Of a DNA stretch of 61,812 nucleotides, positions 1 to 9,956 are shown piece by piece. Numbering within the stretch: position 1 is the first letter of the stretch; each line of letters starts with the position of its first letter. The stretch spans positions 1 to 61,812 of the forward strand of contig NZ_CAJWRQ010000002.1 of the NCBI RefSeq assembly GCF_913046405.1, read 5' to 3'. A program made the translations under genes and the position numbers. The DNA is from an uncultured Christiangramia sp. (GTDB taxonomy: Bacteria > Bacteroidota > Bacteroidia > Flavobacteriales > Flavobacteriaceae). The notes under the pieces are model-generated. The model was not told the origin of the DNA, made no database searches, and worked only from the letters and a program-made list of their open reading frames with translations.

Positions 1-1032
1 GAAGATCCAGTTGTCTATCAAACTGAGGAACCTTCAGAACAAACTATTATTATGAAAACTGTAGCTACCGGAAAAATTGTTCCGAAGGAAGAAGTGCTTA
101 TTAAGCCAAATATTTCAGGAATCATCGATGAAATATATATCGAGGCTGGTGATAAGATCAAACAAGGGGATCTAATTGCCAAAATACGCGTTATACCAAA
201 TGTATCATCACTGCAAAGCGCGAAAGATAACGTGGCAACTGCCCGTATTAACCTTGATAACGAAAAGAAAGTTTATCAAAGACAGAAAGAGCTTTATGAT
301 AAAGGCGTGATCTCTGCCAATGATTATGATGCTGCGGAAGTTTCTTACCAGAGAAGTGAGCAAAACTATCGTTCAGCACAACAGAATTACGAGATCGTAA
401 GAACCGGGACTACCAGCGGAATTGGAAGTGCTGCAAATACACTAATTCGTTCTACGGTAGAGGGAATGGTGCTGGATGTTCCTGTGAAGACTGGAAACCA
501 GGTGATTGAAAGTAACAATTTTAACGATGGGACTACGATCGCAACGCTGGCCGATGTGAACGAGATGATCTTTGAAGGGAAAGTTGATGAGAGTGAAGTT
601 GGAAAGATCAAGGAAGATCTTCCGCTTGAAGTGACCGTTGGTGCAATTGAAAATAAATCATTCGATGCTGTACTTGATTATATTGCTCCAAAAGGAGTAG
701 AGGAGAATGGTGCGATACAGTTTGAGATCAAAGGGACTCTGAATAAAGCAGATACCACATTTATTAGAGCGGGGCTTAGTGCGAATGCATCCATTATTCT
801 TGCCAAAGCCACAAACGTACTTGCGATCAAGGAAGCGCTTGTGCAATTTGATGATGAGACCAAGAAGCCATATGTGGAGATCATGACCGGCGACCAGGAA
901 TTTGAACGCAGGGAAATTGAACTTGGAGTAAGTGACGGAATTAATGTAGAGGTGACTGAAGGCCTGAAAATGGGCGATAAGATCAAGGTTTGGAACCAGC
1001 TCAAAGCACCTACAAATATTGCTCAAAACTAG
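1..1032 (+). CDS. Efflux pump periplasmic adaptor (HlyD/MFP family), 5'-truncated by the window edge
   Basis: The frame is open from base 1, so the gene starts upstream; the ATG at 52 is internal, because the preceding codons read as a normal protein. 343 codons are visible. They show a lipoyl/barrel-sandwich half (VPKEEVLIKPNISGIIDEIY), a helical hairpin rich in Q, K, E and A around visible residues 70-135, the second lipoyl half, and a beta-barrel C-terminus. Adaptors of this family bridge an inner-membrane pump to a TolC-like channel. A TolC-family gene lies 61 bp downstream and a second adaptor follows it, so this is an efflux operon whose inner-membrane pump is probably off the left edge. 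An ABC (MacB-like) pump is as likely as an RND pump; the sequence here does not decide. Family call firm, substrate unknown. Confidence 0.9.
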   Translation, partial: EDPVVYQTEEPSEQTIIMKTVATGKIVPKEEVLIKPNISGIIDEIYIEAGDKIKQGDLIAKIRVIPNVSSLQSAKDNVATARINLDNEKKVYQRQKELYDKGVISANDYDAAEVSYQRSEQNYRSAQQNYEIVRTGTTSGIGSAANTLIRSTVEGMVLDVPVKTGNQVIESNNFNDGTTIATLADVNEMIFEGKVDESEVGKIKEDLPLEVTVGAIENKSFDAVLDYIAPKGVEENGAIQFEIKGTLNKADTTFIRAGLSANASIILAKATNVLAIKEALVQFDDETKKPYVEIMTGDQEFERREIELGVSDGINVEVTEGLKMGDKIKVWNQLKAPTNIAQN

Positions 1033-1093
1033 AATTTAATTATTAGGTGTAACAACCTGTACCTTTTACAGACATATCATACAGAATTATATT

Positions 1094-2530
1094 ATGAAGA
1101 ATTATAGTTTACTTGTTACCCTTTTTCTTTTCTGCGGAATGATGAATGCGCAGCAGAAAGAGTGGACACTGGAAGAATGTGTGGAGTACGCATTGCAAAA
1201 TAATATTCAGGTTAAACAATCTGAACTTGATCTTGAACTTTCCGAAATCGAGAAATTGGATGCACTGGGTAATTTTATTCCAAGTATCAACGGCCAGGCT
1301 ACCAATGCATGGAATACGGGTCTTACTCAGAATGTTACCACGGGAATCCTTCAGAATCAAACAGTGAGAAACTTCTCTGCTAACTTGACTGCAGGTCTTA
1401 CAATTTTTGACGGACTTCGAAATTTCAAACAATTGCAAAGAGCTAAGATCTCGAGATTAGCCAGCCAGTATTCGCTTGATAAAATGGAGGATGATATCGC
1501 CTTGTTCGTTGCAGATGCCTACTTGCAGGTCTTGTTCAGCAAACAAAATCTTGATGTTCTACAGGCTCAGAATGAAGTTACCAAAGAACAATTAACACGA
1601 ACTCAGGATCTGGTTGAAGCAGGAGTATTGCCTCAGGGTGACCTTCTGGAGATTAAAGCTACCATGGCAGATGAGAAGCAACGAATCATTCTTGCTGAAA
1701 ACCTAATACAAATATCGCTTATTGGGTTAGCACAAACTTTAGGGATTAGAGACTATCAAAATTTTGATATTGTAGATCGTGATTACGCGGTATTCGGAAA
1801 TGAGATTCTTGCGAATTCTGTTTACGATGTGATCGAGAAAGCAAAAGAAGAACGTTCAGAATTAAAAATTGCGGAAGCTAACAGAGATCTTGCAGAGCAG
1901 GATGTTGCATTGGCTAAAGGAGCTTACCTGCCAACTTTAGGAGCATTCTTTAACTATAATACCAGGGAAACCGGACAGGGAAGAATCACCGGAGCAGTGC
2001 TGGACCCAACCGAACCTACAAGGCAGATTGGTTTGGTGCAGGATACAGAACAGATTGTGGTTGCTCCTAATACGATACCAACGATAGGAAGTCCGTTGCC
2101 ATTTTTTGATCAGTTATATAGAAATGACGGGATTAGTTATGGTTTCCAGTTAAGCGTTCCATTCTTAAATGGCTTTGCTACCAGAAATGCCGTAAAAAGA
2201 AATCAGATCAATGTGAAAAGAGCTGAATTCCAGTTGGAGCAGGCTGAACTTGATCTGGAAGCGAATGTTTACCAGGCTTATACAGATGTTAAAGGAGCTT
2301 TTGAAGCCTATGAAGCTGCTTTGGTAGCTTCCGAAGCACAGGAGAAAGCATTTGAGTATGCTACAGAGCGCTACGATGTTGGTCTTACCAACGCGTTCGA
2401 TTTTAGCCAGGCGAAGATTCGTTTTGAGAATACACAAAGAGAGGCTCTAAGAGCTAAATACGATTATATTTTTAAATTAAAAGTTGTAGAACTTTATTTT
2501 GGAATTCCGGTTAGGGATTTAAAACTGTAA
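1094..2530 (+). CDS. TolC-family outer-membrane efflux channel
   Basis: 478 aa with a cleavable signal peptide (residues 1-19, ending MMNAQ). The mature protein opens with WTLEECVEYALQNN, the typical N-terminus of the outer-membrane efflux protein family. The two helical repeats can be recognised, each with long Q/E/A-rich helices (QAQNEVTKEQLTRTQDLVEAG in the first, the matching segment near residues 370-420 in the second). It would form the trimeric outer-membrane duct for the adaptors encoded on either side. The stop is 3 bp from the start of the next adaptor, consistent with translational coupling in one operon. Confidence 0.93.
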   Translation: MKNYSLLVTLFLFCGMMNAQQKEWTLEECVEYALQNNIQVKQSELDLELSEIEKLDALGNFIPSINGQATNAWNTGLTQNVTTGILQNQTVRNFSANLTAGLTIFDGLRNFKQLQRAKISRLASQYSLDKMEDDIALFVADAYLQVLFSKQNLDVLQAQNEVTKEQLTRTQDLVEAGVLPQGDLLEIKATMADEKQRIILAENLIQISLIGLAQTLGIRDYQNFDIVDRDYAVFGNEILANSVYDVIEKAKEERSELKIAEANRDLAEQDVALAKGAYLPTLGAFFNYNTRETGQGRITGAVLDPTEPTRQIGLVQDTEQIVVAPNTIPTIGSPLPFFDQLYRNDGISYGFQLSVPFLNGFATRNAVKRNQINVKRAEFQLEQAELDLEANVYQAYTDVKGAFEAYEAALVASEAQEKAFEYATERYDVGLTNAFDFSQAKIRFENTQREALRAKYDYIFKLKVVELYFGIPVRDLKL

Positions 2531-2533
2531 ATA

Positions 2534-3817
2534 ATGAATAAGAAGAAGCTTTTCATCATCCTTGGGATCATCATCGTTTTAATCGTTGCACTAGTTATAG
2601 GTAAAAAAGCTGGTTGGTTCGGTAGTTCCGTCAACATCAAAGAAGTGGAGATCACTGAAATTGAACCGGTAGATATTATCGAAACCGTATCGGCAACAGG
2701 TAAAATTCAGCCAGAGGTAGAGGTAAAACTTTCTTCTGAAGTTTCGGGAGAGATCATTGAATTACCAATAGTTGAAGGTCAATTAGTGGAAAAAGGTGAC
2801 CTTCTGGTAAAAGTAAATCCTGATATATACCAATCTAGCGTACAGAGAGCCAGAGCAAGTTATTCTAATTCTCAGGCTAATTTTGCACAGACAAAGGCTA
2901 GTTTGAAACAAGCTGAAGCAGATTATAACCGTAACAAAACTTTGTTCGATAAAGGCGTGATCTCAAAAGCTGAATGGGACGGGATCGTTTCTAATTATGA
3001 GATGGCAGAAGCTAATAAAGAATCTGCTTACTACAGCATGCAAAGTAGCGCAGCTACGGTAACCGAAGCGACCGATAATCTTGGACGTACCAATATTTAT
3101 GCTCCAATGAGCGGTACGATTTCAAAACTGGATGCTGAGCTTGGAGAAAGAGTTGTTGGTACTCAGCAAATGGCCGGAACCGAAATTCTTCGGGTAGCCA
3201 ATCTTGACAATATGGAAGTTGAGGTTGATGTGAATGAAAATGATATCGTAAAAGTTGCGGTGGGAGATTCTACGATCGTGGAAGTAGATGCATACTTAGG
3301 TAAGGATTTTAAAGGGATCGTTACTGAAATTTCCAATACTGCAGATAATACACTAACCACAGATCAGGTAACTAACTTCAAAGTGAAAGTTCGTATTCTA
3401 AAGGAGTCTTACATGGATCTCATGGAAGGGAAACCGGAGAGTTACTCTCCATTCAGACCAGGAATGACTGCTACAGTGGATATTATTACGAATAAGAGAA
3501 TGAAAGTAATTGGAGTTCCAATTAGCTCAATCGTAATTAAATCTGATACTACAGCGACTAAAAAGACATACGGAACCGCTCCTGCTACTGAAGGAACTGA
3601 AAAATTTGAATGTGTATTTGTAAAAGACGGACAAAAAGCTAAACTTCGCGTGGTGCAAACCGGAATTCAGGATGATTCTCAGATTGAGATCACAGATGGC
3701 CTGAAAGAAGGTGATGTAGTAATCACTGGCCCTTACAACACCGTTACTAAAAATCTTAATACCGGAGATGATATCGAGGTGAAAAAAGAAAAGACGGAGG
3801 AAGAAGAGGCTGAATAA
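2534..3817 (+). CDS. Second efflux periplasmic adaptor (HlyD/MFP family), membrane-anchored
   Basis: 427 aa. Residues 5-24 are a hydrophobic anchor, followed by a lipoyl domain (KLSSEVSGEIIELPIVEGQLV), a coiled-coil hairpin containing YNRNKTLFDKGVISKAEWD, the returning lipoyl strand (TNIYAPMSGTISKL), a beta-barrel domain and a membrane-proximal domain. The tail is strongly acidic (EEEEAE). The hairpin motif LFDKGVIS is nearly identical to LYDKGVIS in the adaptor at 1-1032, so the two are paralogues around one TolC gene. It starts 3 bp after the TolC gene and is followed 11 bp later by tsaB. Confidence 0.92.
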   Translation: MNKKKLFIILGIIIVLIVALVIGKKAGWFGSSVNIKEVEITEIEPVDIIETVSATGKIQPEVEVKLSSEVSGEIIELPIVEGQLVEKGDLLVKVNPDIYQSSVQRARASYSNSQANFAQTKASLKQAEADYNRNKTLFDKGVISKAEWDGIVSNYEMAEANKESAYYSMQSSAATVTEATDNLGRTNIYAPMSGTISKLDAELGERVVGTQQMAGTEILRVANLDNMEVEVDVNENDIVKVAVGDSTIVEVDAYLGKDFKGIVTEISNTADNTLTTDQVTNFKVKVRILKESYMDLMEGKPESYSPFRPGMTATVDIITNKRMKVIGVPISSIVIKSDTTATKKTYGTAPATEGTEKFECVFVKDGQKAKLRVVQTGIQDDSQIEITDGLKEGDVVITGPYNTVTKNLNTGDDIEVKKEKTEEEEAE

Positions 3818-3828
3818 ATTCTAAAGAT

Positions 3829-4488
3829 TTGGCAACTATATTATGTCTTGAAACTGCAACGACCAACTGCTCAGTTGGTCTTTCTCTTGGTGGGAAACTA
3901 ATCAGTCTTAAAGAAGATAATACCAAAGGTTATTCACATGCTGAAAAGCTACATCTGTTCATTCAGGATGTATTGAAAGATGCCGGGAAGACCCTTCAGG
4001 ATCTGGACGCAATTGCAATAAGCAAAGGACCAGGTTCTTATACAGGTTTAAGAATTGGAGTTTCTGCTGCCAAGGGATTATGTTTTTCTCTTAATATACC
4101 AATGATCTCGGTTCCTACGCTGAATCTGCTCGTGCATCAATTAAAGAATGAACCTGGAATGAAGATCGCTATGCTGGATGCCAGAAGGATGGAAGTCTAT
4201 GCTGCTGTTTTTTCTGAAGATCTAAACCAGGTTCGTGATACCAATGCTGAAATTTTAGATGAAAGCTCTTTTGCGGAATATCTTCAAAAATCTAAAGTAC
4301 ATTTTATTGGAAATGGAGTGGCAAAATTCAGGGAGATCATCTCTTCTGAAAATGCCGTTTTTCACGAACAAAAATTTCCTTCGGCTTCAGAAATGGCAGA
4401 GATCGCTGAGGTAAAGTACAAAATAAGCGACACCGAAGATGTCGCTTATTTTGAGCCCTATTATCTCAAAGACTTTATGATCGGTTAA
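3829..4488 (+). CDS. tsaB: tRNA threonylcarbamoyladenosine biosynthesis protein TsaB
   Basis: 219 aa, normal for TsaB (YeaZ), the ASKHA-fold partner of TsaD in making t6A on ANN-decoding tRNAs in the cytosol. Visible signatures are ILCLETATTNCSVGL at the N-terminus and GPGSYTGLRIG at residues 67-77. The start is a TTG at 3829; no ATG fits, and the N-terminal beta-strand begins immediately after it. It sits 11 bp behind the adaptor gene, so it probably shares that transcript although it is unrelated to efflux. Its last codons contain a 13-bp perfect inverted repeat (4420-4452) that looks like a transcription terminator. The gene ends 3 bp from the convergent channel gene. Confidence 0.93.
   Translation: MATILCLETATTNCSVGLSLGGKLISLKEDNTKGYSHAEKLHLFIQDVLKDAGKTLQDLDAIAISKGPGSYTGLRIGVSAAKGLCFSLNIPMISVPTLNLLVHQLKNEPGMKIAMLDARRMEVYAAVFSEDLNQVRDTNAEILDESSFAEYLQKSKVHFIGNGVAKFREIISSENAVFHEQKFPSASEMAEIAEVKYKISDTEDVAYFEPYYLKDFMIG
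4420..4452. terminator. Bidirectional terminator-like hairpin inside the tsaB coding end
   Basis: AAAATAAGCGACA (4420-4432) and TGTCGCTTATTTT (4440-4452) are perfect inverted repeats separated by a 7-nt loop. The stem ends in a T-rich arm on both strands, so it could end tsaB on the plus strand and the channel gene on the minus strand. It lies wholly within tsaB codons, 36 nt before the stop, and the tsaB-channel gap is only 3 bp. Function is inferred from structure. Confidence 0.6.
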
Positions 4489-4491
4489 GAA

Positions 4492-5358
4492 TTATTCTGC
4501 CGATCTTTTCTCTCTTTCAGTTCCTCTCATTTTAGTTTGATCATACAGGTAAACATCTCTTTGTGGATAAGGAATGGTCATTCCAGCTTCCTCAAGTCTA
4601 ATCTTACCTTCCTCGATCATATACCAGTGCAGGTCCCAGAAGTCTGGCAATTCAGCAAAATATCGAACAGAGAAGTTTACCGAACTGTCTCCAAGTTCTG
4701 AAACTATGATCTGCGGTGCTGGATCCTTCAGGATTTTCTCCTGTTCCATTACCATATTGGTAAGTACTTCCTTCGCTTTCTTGATATCATCATCATAAGA
4801 AATCCCGAAGCTTAGATTCTCCTTACGCGTTTTGTTGAAACTGTAATTTGTTATATTATCATTGCTTAGTTCACCATTAGGAATTACTACTCTCTGGTTT
4901 CCGAACGTATCAAGTTTCGTGTAAAATAAAGAAATCTCTACAACACTACCAGAAACTCCCTGAGCTTCGATCCAATCTCCAACCTTGAATGGTTTTAGAA
5001 CGATTATAAGCACTCCACCGGCAAGATTGGATAGCGATCCCTGCAATGCAAGACCAATAGCAAGACCAGCAGCACCAATTGCCGCTACAAGCGATGCACT
5101 CTCCACGCCAAGCTGTGTGATGACAAGTACAAAAAGCATTATCTTAAGACCCCAGCTGGCAGCGTTGACAGTAAACTTTTCCAGTGTTGGATCGTAGTCC
5201 TTCTTGTCGAATAGTTTCTTTAAATATTTTACAATGAGTTTTATTACCCAAAGTCCTACAAGCAGCAGCACGATCGCACCGATTAGCGTAGGGAGGTAAT
5301 CGATAAATTTGTTAGCGTATTCTTTAGCGATTTCGCCGTAGTTGTTCAACTTGTCCAT
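4492..5358 (-). CDS. Small-conductance mechanosensitive channel (MscS family)
   Basis: 288 aa, the size of classical MscS. Hydrophobic segments lie near residues 21-42, 67-86 and 88-120. The third is the pore helix, with the Gly/Ala packing pattern AAIGAAGLAIGLALQGSLSN, followed by LKPFKVGDWIE, the usual entry to the cytoplasmic beta domain. The vestibule continues with VVIPNGELSNDNITNYS, also typical. It would release osmolytes during hypo-osmotic shock, as expected in a marine bacterium. It converges with tsaB; the upstream neighbour on the same strand is 77 bp away. No promoter of the Bacteroidota form was seen in that gap. Confidence 0.93.
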   Translation of the reverse strand: MDKLNNYGEIAKEYANKFIDYLPTLIGAIVLLLVGLWVIKLIVKYLKKLFDKKDYDPTLEKFTVNAASWGLKIMLFVLVITQLGVESASLVAAIGAAGLAIGLALQGSLSNLAGGVLIIVLKPFKVGDWIEAQGVSGSVVEISLFYTKLDTFGNQRVVIPNGELSNDNITNYSFNKTRKENLSFGISYDDDIKKAKEVLTNMVMEQEKILKDPAPQIIVSELGDSSVNFSVRYFAELPDFWDLHWYMIEEGKIRLEEAGMTIPYPQRDVYLYDQTKMRGTEREKRSAE

Positions 5359-5435
5359 TCCTTTTTTTTCTAATTTAAGTTCAAGCCCCTATTCTAAAAA
5401 AATAGAGACTATATCCTGTTTATTTTATGTTAAAA

Positions 5436-7472
5436 TTAATTCATCTGCCCCAATGCCTCACTTAGATTATGCACTGGAAGCTGACAATTTCCATGTTCGC
5501 AAATATAGATCAATGAATCTCCAGACTTAAGCCGATCCTTTAAAATTCCGAAATCAGATTCGGTTTTAGAGCCTGCCAATACTTTGTGAGGTAAATATTG
5601 TTCCTGGAATCCTTTTGCAAGTTCTACTGAATTGTCTCCGGTGATAGCAATCTCGTAGAAAGGATGTGTGAAATTAAGTAATAAAAGCAACCAGTTCGAA
5701 TAGGATTGTGCATAGTCGGTAATACCGGGAAGCACAGCCTGCAACATTTTTTCTGACCTGTTAGTTAGGTCAATCTTGCCTGTAAGTTTACCAAGCTTAT
5801 AATAATTATGTGCCATTACTGAGTTGGCTGCAGGAATCACATTATCCTGTACATCAATTATTCTATTGATTAACGCCCGGTCCTTGGATGAAGTAAAGTA
5901 AAACAGCCCGGTCTTCTCATCCTTAAAATCATGTTCCACAATTTCAAGTAATTCTTGTGCTTTGTCCAGGAAGTATTCTTTGAAACTGCTTTCATATAGA
6001 TCCAGTAAAGCCTGAATCACAAAAGCATAGTCTTCGAGATAAGCATTGATACTACTTTTTCCGTTTTTATATGTATGAAAAAGTCTGCCGTCCGGCTGAA
6101 TTAAGTTCTTCAAAATAAAATCCATAGCAGCTTCTGCTTTTACAAGATAATTTTCATTTTGCAGCGCCTGGAAAGCATGGCAATATCCGCTGATCATCAT
6201 CGCATTCCAGGAAGTGATGGATTTGTCGTCAAGTCCGGGTTTTGCCCGTTTAGATCTTTCAGACCCTAATTTTTCATGAAGTGCTTTCAATTTATCGCTT
6301 AATTCTTCCTTTGATAAATTTAAATTAGCTGAAAGCTCCTCAAGGCTCTTAGTTCTAATGAGCACGTAATGATCCTTTTCCCATCTTCCGAAGGCATCAA
6401 TACGATATACTTCAGAAAACAATTCGTAATCATCTTCCAGAATTTCCATCAACTCATCCTTTGTCCAGACATAATATGCACCTTCTTCAGAATGTTCCTG
6501 ACCATTCTTGCTGTCAGCATCGAGTGCCGAGTAAAAAGCTCCTGATTGGTGCTGAAGATCAGTTTCCACGAATTCCAGCGTCTTCTCAACTACATCGGCA
6601 TACCATTTATTCCTGGTGAGTTTATACAAATTCGCATACGAACTTACTAATTGCGCATTATCATAAAGCATTTTCTCAAAATGCGGGACATGCCATTTTT
6701 CATCCACCGAATATCTTGAAAAACCTCCATCGATAGGGTCATAAACTCCTCCCCACGATATTTTATCAAATGTATGTTGTACATAATTTAAAAGTTCTGT
6801 GTCTTTTTCCTGGTGGGCGAACCTTAAAAGAAAGTCATAATTGGAGGGCATCATAAACTTCGGACTCCTGTTATACCCGCCATTTTTATGGTCTAAAACA
6901 GATTTCCATTTTGAGATGATCCCATCAAATAGAGACTTCTCTAACTTCTTTTTATTTTCCGGAATCTCAATGATCTGCATTTGAGAAAGTCCTTCTTCCA
7001 GTTTTTCAGCATATTCCAGGAGTTTTTCTGGTTGATTTTCATATAAATGCGCAATTTGGGTAAGTGCAGATTTCCATTGATCCTTTTGAAAATAGGTGCC
7101 TCCCCAAACCGGTCTTCCATCAGGCAAGGCTACGACATTCATTGGCCAGCCTCCCATCCCGGTCATTGCCTGTACCGCATTCATATATACCTGGTCTACA
7201 TCTGGTCTTTCCTCGCGATCTACCTTTACAGAAATGTAGTTGGTATTCATAATTGCAGCTACTTCAGCATCTTCAAAACTCTCATGCTCCATTACATGGC
7301 ACCAGTGACAGGCAGAATATCCTACACTAATTAGCAGTAGTTGATTCTTCTCCTTTGCTTCATCCAGGGATTTATCATTCCAGGGACGCCAATCTACCGG
7401 ATTGTGTGCATGCTGTAGAAGATAAGGACTGCTTTCATTGATAAGCTGGTTGGTATAATCAGGTTTTTTCAT
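5436..7472 (-). CDS. Thioredoxin-fold DUF255 / YyaL-type protein
   Basis: 678 aa, full length for the YyaL/SPATA20 family. An N-terminal thioredoxin-like domain carries [11 protein letters not shown] (Cys55 and Cys58 in a CxxC) and the family-typical [10 protein letters not shown]. The rest is an alpha/alpha-barrel resembling glycosidases and N-acylglucosamine epimerases, with [19 protein letters not shown], a conserved family stretch. There is no signal peptide, so it should be cytosolic. Its biochemical role is unsettled: the CxxC suggests thiol chemistry and the barrel suggests sugar binding. Family assignment firm, activity unknown. Confidence 0.9.
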   Translation of the reverse strand: MKKPDYTNQLINESSPYLLQHAHNPVDWRPWNDKSLDEAKEKNQLLLISVGYSACHWCHVMEHESFEDAEVAAIMNTNYISVKVDREERPDVDQVYMNAVQAMTGMGGWPMNVVALPDGRPVWGGTYFQKDQWKSALTQIAHLYENQPEKLLEYAEKLEEGLSQMQIIEIPENKKKLEKSLFDGIISKWKSVLDHKNGGYNRSPKFMMPSNYDFLLRFAHQEKDTELLNYVQHTFDKISWGGVYDPIDGGFSRYSVDEKWHVPHFEKMLYDNAQLVSSYANLYKLTRNKWYADVVEKTLEFVETDLQHQSGAFYSALDADSKNGQEHSEEGAYYVWTKDELMEILEDDYELFSEVYRIDAFGRWEKDHYVLIRTKSLEELSANLNLSKEELSDKLKALHEKLGSERSKRAKPGLDDKSITSWNAMMISGYCHAFQALQNENYLVKAEAAMDFILKNLIQPDGRLFHTYKNGKSSINAYLEDYAFVIQALLDLYESSFKEYFLDKAQELLEIVEHDFKDEKTGLFYFTSSKDRALINRIIDVQDNVIPAANSVMAHNYYKLGKLTGKIDLTNRSEKMLQAVLPGITDYAQSYSNWLLLLLNFTHPFYEIAITGDNSVELAKGFQEQYLPHKVLAGSKTESDFGILKDRLKSGDSLIYICEHGNCQLPVHNLSEALGQMN

Positions 7473-7624
7473 AGCTCTAATTTGATGGGTTTGATGTACA
7501 GGAAGCTAAAATTAAGGCGATTGTGGCGGGAGCTGCCGGATATTATTAATCTTTTAATAACTTTAACACCCCTGTAATTCAGTTAAATTATAACAGTTTT
7601 GCAGATTGAAAACAGATCTAACAT

Positions 7625-9895
7625 ATGGAAGACATTTACATTGTGATGCTTGTGGCGCTATTCGCCCTTGCTATTACAGATCTTGTAGTTGGGGTTAGTA
7701 ACGATGCCGTGAACTTCTTGAATTCAGCTATAGGATCCAAAGCGGTCTCTATGCGAACGATCATGATCATAGCCAGTGTTGGAGTCGCCGTGGGTGCCAT
7801 ATTTTCCAGCGGACTCATGGAGGTTGCCCGAAAAGGGATTTTCATGCCGGGAGAATTCTACTTTGAAGAGATTATGATCATCTTCATGGCCGTAATGATC
7901 ACCGATGTGTTATTGCTGGACTTTTTTAATTCACTTGGATTACCTACTTCCACAACTGTATCCATTGTATTCGAACTTCTTGGTGCTGCCGTGTGTATGG
8001 CAGTGATTAAGATATATACGCAGGATAATGGCGATCTTGGTTTACTGCAGAATTATATTAATTCTTCTAAAGCAACCGAGATCATTATTGGGATCTTGCT
8101 CGCCGTGGTCATTGCATTTATAGTTGGAGCTTTTGTCCAATACATATCCCGACTTATATTTTCATTCCAATTCGAGAAAAAAATAAAATATGCAGGCGCC
8201 GCTTTTGGTGGTTTCTCACTTACTTCTATACTCTACTTTATAGTAATTAAAGGTTTGAAAAGTGTTTCTTTTATCTCTGCGGAAACACTAACATATATTA
8301 ATGACAACACTTGGTTTATTGTATTAATAGGTTTTGTAGCATTTACGCTTATCTCACAGTTTCTAATGAGTGTGCTAAAGCTGAATATCCTAAGGATCAT
8401 CATTATTATTGGAACCTTTGCACTGGCACTTGCATTTGCAGGAAACGATCTTGTTAATTTCATTGGGGTTCCCATTGCCGCCTGGCAATCTTTCGATCTA
8501 TGGCAGTCCGCTTACAGTGCAACCGGAGCATTGCCATCAGAATTTTTGATGACCGGTCTTTCTGGTAAAGTCAATACTCCAGAACTTTTGTTAGTTTGTG
8601 CCGGAGCAGTTATGGTAATCACTCTCTGGTTTTCCAGTAAAGCAAAAACTGTGGTCGATACTGGGATCAATCTTTCCAGACAGGGCGATTCCGTAGAAAG
8701 ATTTGAACCAAACTGGCTTTCAAGAGGAATCGTACGATATTCTGTAATCATTGGCGGGGCTGTAAGTTCAGTTTTACCCGATGGATTAAAGAGTAGTATC
8801 GATAATAAATTCAGTAAACCTAACTCTCACAAGCAAAGTAGGAGGGTAGACGCACCGGCATTTGATATGGTTCGGGCTTCCGTAAACCTAGTCGTAGCCA
8901 GTGTGCTTATTTCTATTGGAACTAATATGAAGTTGCCACTTTCAACTACCTATGTGACTTTTATGGTCGCAATGGGTACTTCACTTGCAGATAGAGCCTG
9001 GGACCGCGAAAGTGCCGTATATCGCGTTGCAGGTGTGCTAAATGTAATTGGTGGGTGGTTCGTAACCGCGATCGTAGCATTTACAGCCGCTGCAATTTTC
9101 GCGTCTATCATTTTTTACGGCGGAACCATAGCCCTGGTTGTTCTAATTATAGCAGCATTGGTGGTGGTCGTAAGAAGTAGTATTCTTCATTCTAAAGAGA
9201 TGAAGAAAGAGAAGGATCAAAAGAAATTCAATAAGAGCGATATTATTACGATCAATGAGATCACTGCGGAAACTTCAGAAAATATTTCCAAAGTAATTGC
9301 AGGTATAGACAAGGTGTATTCTAAAAGTGTCGATCATCTGGGTTATTATGATCTAAGTAAACTGAAGAAGAATTACAAGCGTATTGAAAAGCTGGAGGTT
9401 GAAGTTGATGAGCTCAAAGACAATATTTTTTATTTTATTAAATCCCTTGACGAGAATTCTGTAGAGGCCAGTAAGTTTTATATCCTAACCCTGGATTACC
9501 TTCAGGATATGGTGCAGTCGATTAGTTTTATTGCCAGGAATAGTTATAACCATGTACATAACAACCATAAGAACCTGAAGTTTAATCAGATTCGGGATCT
9601 TAAAAAGGTGGACGATCGCTTACAGGTCCTTTTTGATGAGCTAATGCTGACCTTCAACAACAACGAGTTCAATAAAATCGATAGCCTGCTGAATGAGAAA
9701 CAGGAGTTGCTGGACTATGTTAGTGATCTAATTCAGAAACAAATAGAAAGAATTAGAACATCTGAATCGAGTCCCCGGAATACGAAGCTTTACTTCGGAA
9801 TCTTACTTGAAACGAAGGATCTGATTGGTTCTACTATGAATCTGCTACAACTCTTTCAGGAGTTCTACCGGGAAGCAAGAAAGACCAATTACTAA
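7625..9895 (+). CDS. Inorganic phosphate transporter (PiT/Pho4 family) with PhoU-like C-terminal domain
   Basis: 756 aa, longer than a plain Pit permease. The Pho4 signature occurs as an inverted pair: GVSNDAVNFLNSAIGS (residues 23-38) and, in the second half, SLADRAWDRESAVYR preceded by LPLSTTYVTFMVAMG. About 10-12 membrane segments span residues 1-515. After a charged linker, residues 540-755 form a soluble helical region (KLKKNYKRIEKLEVEVDELK) with the look of a PhoU-like/DUF47 domain. It should drive cation-coupled phosphate uptake, with the tail possibly sensing or gating. It stands alone, with a 152-bp leader region upstream and a bidirectional terminator after it. Confidence 0.9.
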   Translation: MEDIYIVMLVALFALAITDLVVGVSNDAVNFLNSAIGSKAVSMRTIMIIASVGVAVGAIFSSGLMEVARKGIFMPGEFYFEEIMIIFMAVMITDVLLLDFFNSLGLPTSTTVSIVFELLGAAVCMAVIKIYTQDNGDLGLLQNYINSSKATEIIIGILLAVVIAFIVGAFVQYISRLIFSFQFEKKIKYAGAAFGGFSLTSILYFIVIKGLKSVSFISAETLTYINDNTWFIVLIGFVAFTLISQFLMSVLKLNILRIIIIIGTFALALAFAGNDLVNFIGVPIAAWQSFDLWQSAYSATGALPSEFLMTGLSGKVNTPELLLVCAGAVMVITLWFSSKAKTVVDTGINLSRQGDSVERFEPNWLSRGIVRYSVIIGGAVSSVLPDGLKSSIDNKFSKPNSHKQSRRVDAPAFDMVRASVNLVVASVLISIGTNMKLPLSTTYVTFMVAMGTSLADRAWDRESAVYRVAGVLNVIGGWFVTAIVAFTAAAIFASIIFYGGTIALVVLIIAALVVVVRSSILHSKEMKKEKDQKKFNKSDIITINEITAETSENISKVIAGIDKVYSKSVDHLGYYDLSKLKKNYKRIEKLEVEVDELKDNIFYFIKSLDENSVEASKFYILTLDYLQDMVQSISFIARNSYNHVHNNHKNLKFNQIRDLKKVDDRLQVLFDELMLTFNNNEFNKIDSLLNEKQELLDYVSDLIQKQIERIRTSESSPRNTKLYFGILLETKDLIGSTMNLLQLFQEFYREARKTNY

Positions 9896-9900
9896 ATAAG

Positions 9901-9929
9901 AAATCCCTTCAATTTGAAGGGATTTTTAT
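9901..9929. terminator. Bidirectional intrinsic terminator between the phosphate transporter and the Nfu-type gene
   Basis: AAATCCCTTCAA and TTGAAGGGATTT form a 12-bp stem with almost no loop, flanked by A-rich and T-rich tracts. It lies between two convergent genes and could serve both. Confidence 0.8.
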
Positions 9930-9956
9930 TGTTATAGTGCAGTAGTATCAAAGTGA

